Below are positions 5,690-6,284 of a stretch of 6,284 bases of DNA, piece after piece; the first letter of the stretch is position 1; each line of letters opens with the position of its first letter. The translations under genes and the position numbers were made by a program. Below the pieces are notes generated by a model, which was not told the DNA's origin, did no database searches, and saw only the letters and a program-made list of their open reading frames with translations. The stretch covers positions 1-6,284 of the forward strand of contig JABMPI010000327.1 in NCBI GenBank assembly GCA_013203755.1, written 5' to 3'. The DNA comes from Bacteroidota bacterium. Lineage in GTDB: Bacteria; Bacteroidota; Bacteroidia; Bacteroidales; Prolixibacteraceae.

Positions 5690-6039
5690 TCCATTTGTGC
5701 CGGTATTTTTATAAACTTTAGTGCATCTTTTCTTTTTAGTAACTCTTGTAGTCCGTTAAATTTTTCAATTGTTCTTTTAATTCCTACGTAATTATTTGAA
5801 TACGCCCCATAAAATAATGCGGCGGGGTAATTCATACATGTAATAAGCAATTCTTCAGTTCCCATATTTGATAAAACATCAGAAGGCACCTGCATGGCAT
5901 TTAACCGTTCAGTTTCAGTTTTTAGGTTTTTCCACCCTGCTTTCCCTGGTTTTGCGGGAAAGTCCCAGGTAAGATTTGCATCTTGTGCAAATGAGAAAAT
6001 GGGTATAAGTATTAAAAGAAGTATAATTAACTTTTTCAT
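5686..6039 (-). CDS. N-terminal half of a split secreted protein with signal peptide
   Basis: ATG at 6039 opens with a clear signal peptide, MKKLIILLLILIPIFSFAQ, likely cut near residue 19. I choose this start over an in-frame ATG at 6258, because the 73 extra codons run through a GC-rich palindrome and give no protein-like pattern there. The mature part has LTWDFPAKPG (22-32), a VPSDVLSNMGTEELL motif (51-65), YPAALFYGAY (71-80) and FNGLQELLKRKDA (94-106). From memory, a family of Bacteroidota secreted hypothetical proteins of about 230-250 residues shares the pattern of WD(Y/F)PxKPG, then LSTEEL, then FNGxxELxxRKDA; I could not check this. At 117 residues this frame is half that length. The function is unknown, and it is probably periplasmic or surface-associated. 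Confidence 0.8.
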   Translation of the reverse strand: MKKLIILLLILIPIFSFAQDANLTWDFPAKPGKAGWKNLKTETERLNAMQVPSDVLSNMGTEELLITCMNYPAALFYGAYSNNYVGIKRTIEKFNGLQELLKRKDALKFIKIPAQMD

Positions 6040-6090
6040 TGTATTAATTTTTGGTTTTAAAATGTATATTTTTGAAATGCTTATAAAGGA

Positions 6091-6150
6091 TTCCCCGCGC
6101 TTGCACAGCGAAATCTTTTTGCCTCCCCGGATGGGGAATACCGGGGAGGC
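6091..6150. repeat. GC-rich palindromic element upstream of the split gene
   Basis: GCCTCCCCGG (6121-6130) and CCGGGGAGGC (6141-6150) make a perfect 10-bp GC-rich stem with a 10-base loop. The preceding TTCCCCGCGC...GCG (6091-6110) is also GC-rich, in an otherwise very AT-rich spacer. There is no T-tract after the stem on either strand (a TTTTT precedes it on the plus strand), so it is not a standard terminator. It looks like a dispersed structured intergenic repeat, or possibly a 5' leader structure for the gene starting at 6039. Confidence 0.5.
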
Positions 6151-6284
6151 TATTAAATTAACCTGTTTATTGCCGGTGAAAATACTTTCATATTGGTTGA
6201 ATTTTGGTGGTCTGCTTGTAAATATGTTGCAGAGGTTTTGTGTGGTACTAAAGTACATAGAAGAGCCAACTATTGCAACATCAA

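Noticed and set aside
6040..6258. N-terminal extension of the split gene to an ATG at 6258
   Set aside because: It would put 73 residues, including the translated GC-rich palindrome, ahead of a perfect signal peptide at 6039.

Overview
The window looks like an AT-rich chromosomal segment of a Bacteroidota bacterium. One protein ends in a type IX secretion (T9SS) sorting domain. A lipoprotein carries a Bacteroidota-style charged export signal after its lipobox cysteine. Two genes have TAnnTTTG-type -7 boxes, and there are no convincing Shine-Dalgarno sequences. The repeat style fits Bacteroidia of the Marinilabiliales/Prolixibacteraceae kind, but that placement is a guess.

Layout. 1-102 (+): open C-terminal fragment of a gene entering from the left. 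120-569 (+): small protein with a winged-helix-like N-terminus, one membrane helix and a coiled coil; it has no ATG, and its helices begin upstream of the only conventional start. 570-1413: gene-free and repeat-rich, holding a 13-unit tandem array of 21-bp units (709-981), an AT-rich block with nested inverted repeats (about 1021-1230) and a small palindromic repeat element (about 1314-1379). 1414-2673 (-): the one clearly intact conserved gene, a U32-family protein with the Cys signature of the TrhP/RlhA RNA-hydroxylation group. 2744-2830: two strong hairpins. 2842-4257 (-): secreted T9SS cargo with a Cys/His motif set resembling a papain/NlpC-like fold. 4572-5249 (-): surface lipoprotein with YD-type repeats. 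5318-6039 (-): a secreted protein of about 240 residues split into two overlapping frames. 6040-6284: no confident gene, a GC-rich palindromic element and nested inverted repeats.

Main observation. Every accessory gene with enough sequence to judge carries one apparent lesion, while the conserved U32 gene is clean. The T9SS protein has ATG followed at once by TAA, after which a perfect signal peptide continues in the same frame. The lipoprotein has an in-frame TAG followed by 35 more codons that encode another YD repeat. The signal-peptide protein is split by what looks like one missing base. The small membrane protein has lost, or does not use, a normal start codon. Either these surface genes are decaying together, or the assembly carries base errors, or (less likely) stops are read through and unusual starts are used.

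I see no defence locus, CRISPR, tRNA, rRNA, transposase or integrase. The proteins do not form an obvious pathway: three of the four minus-strand loci encode exported or surface proteins, and the hairpins at 2744-2830 separate them from the U32 gene downstream.
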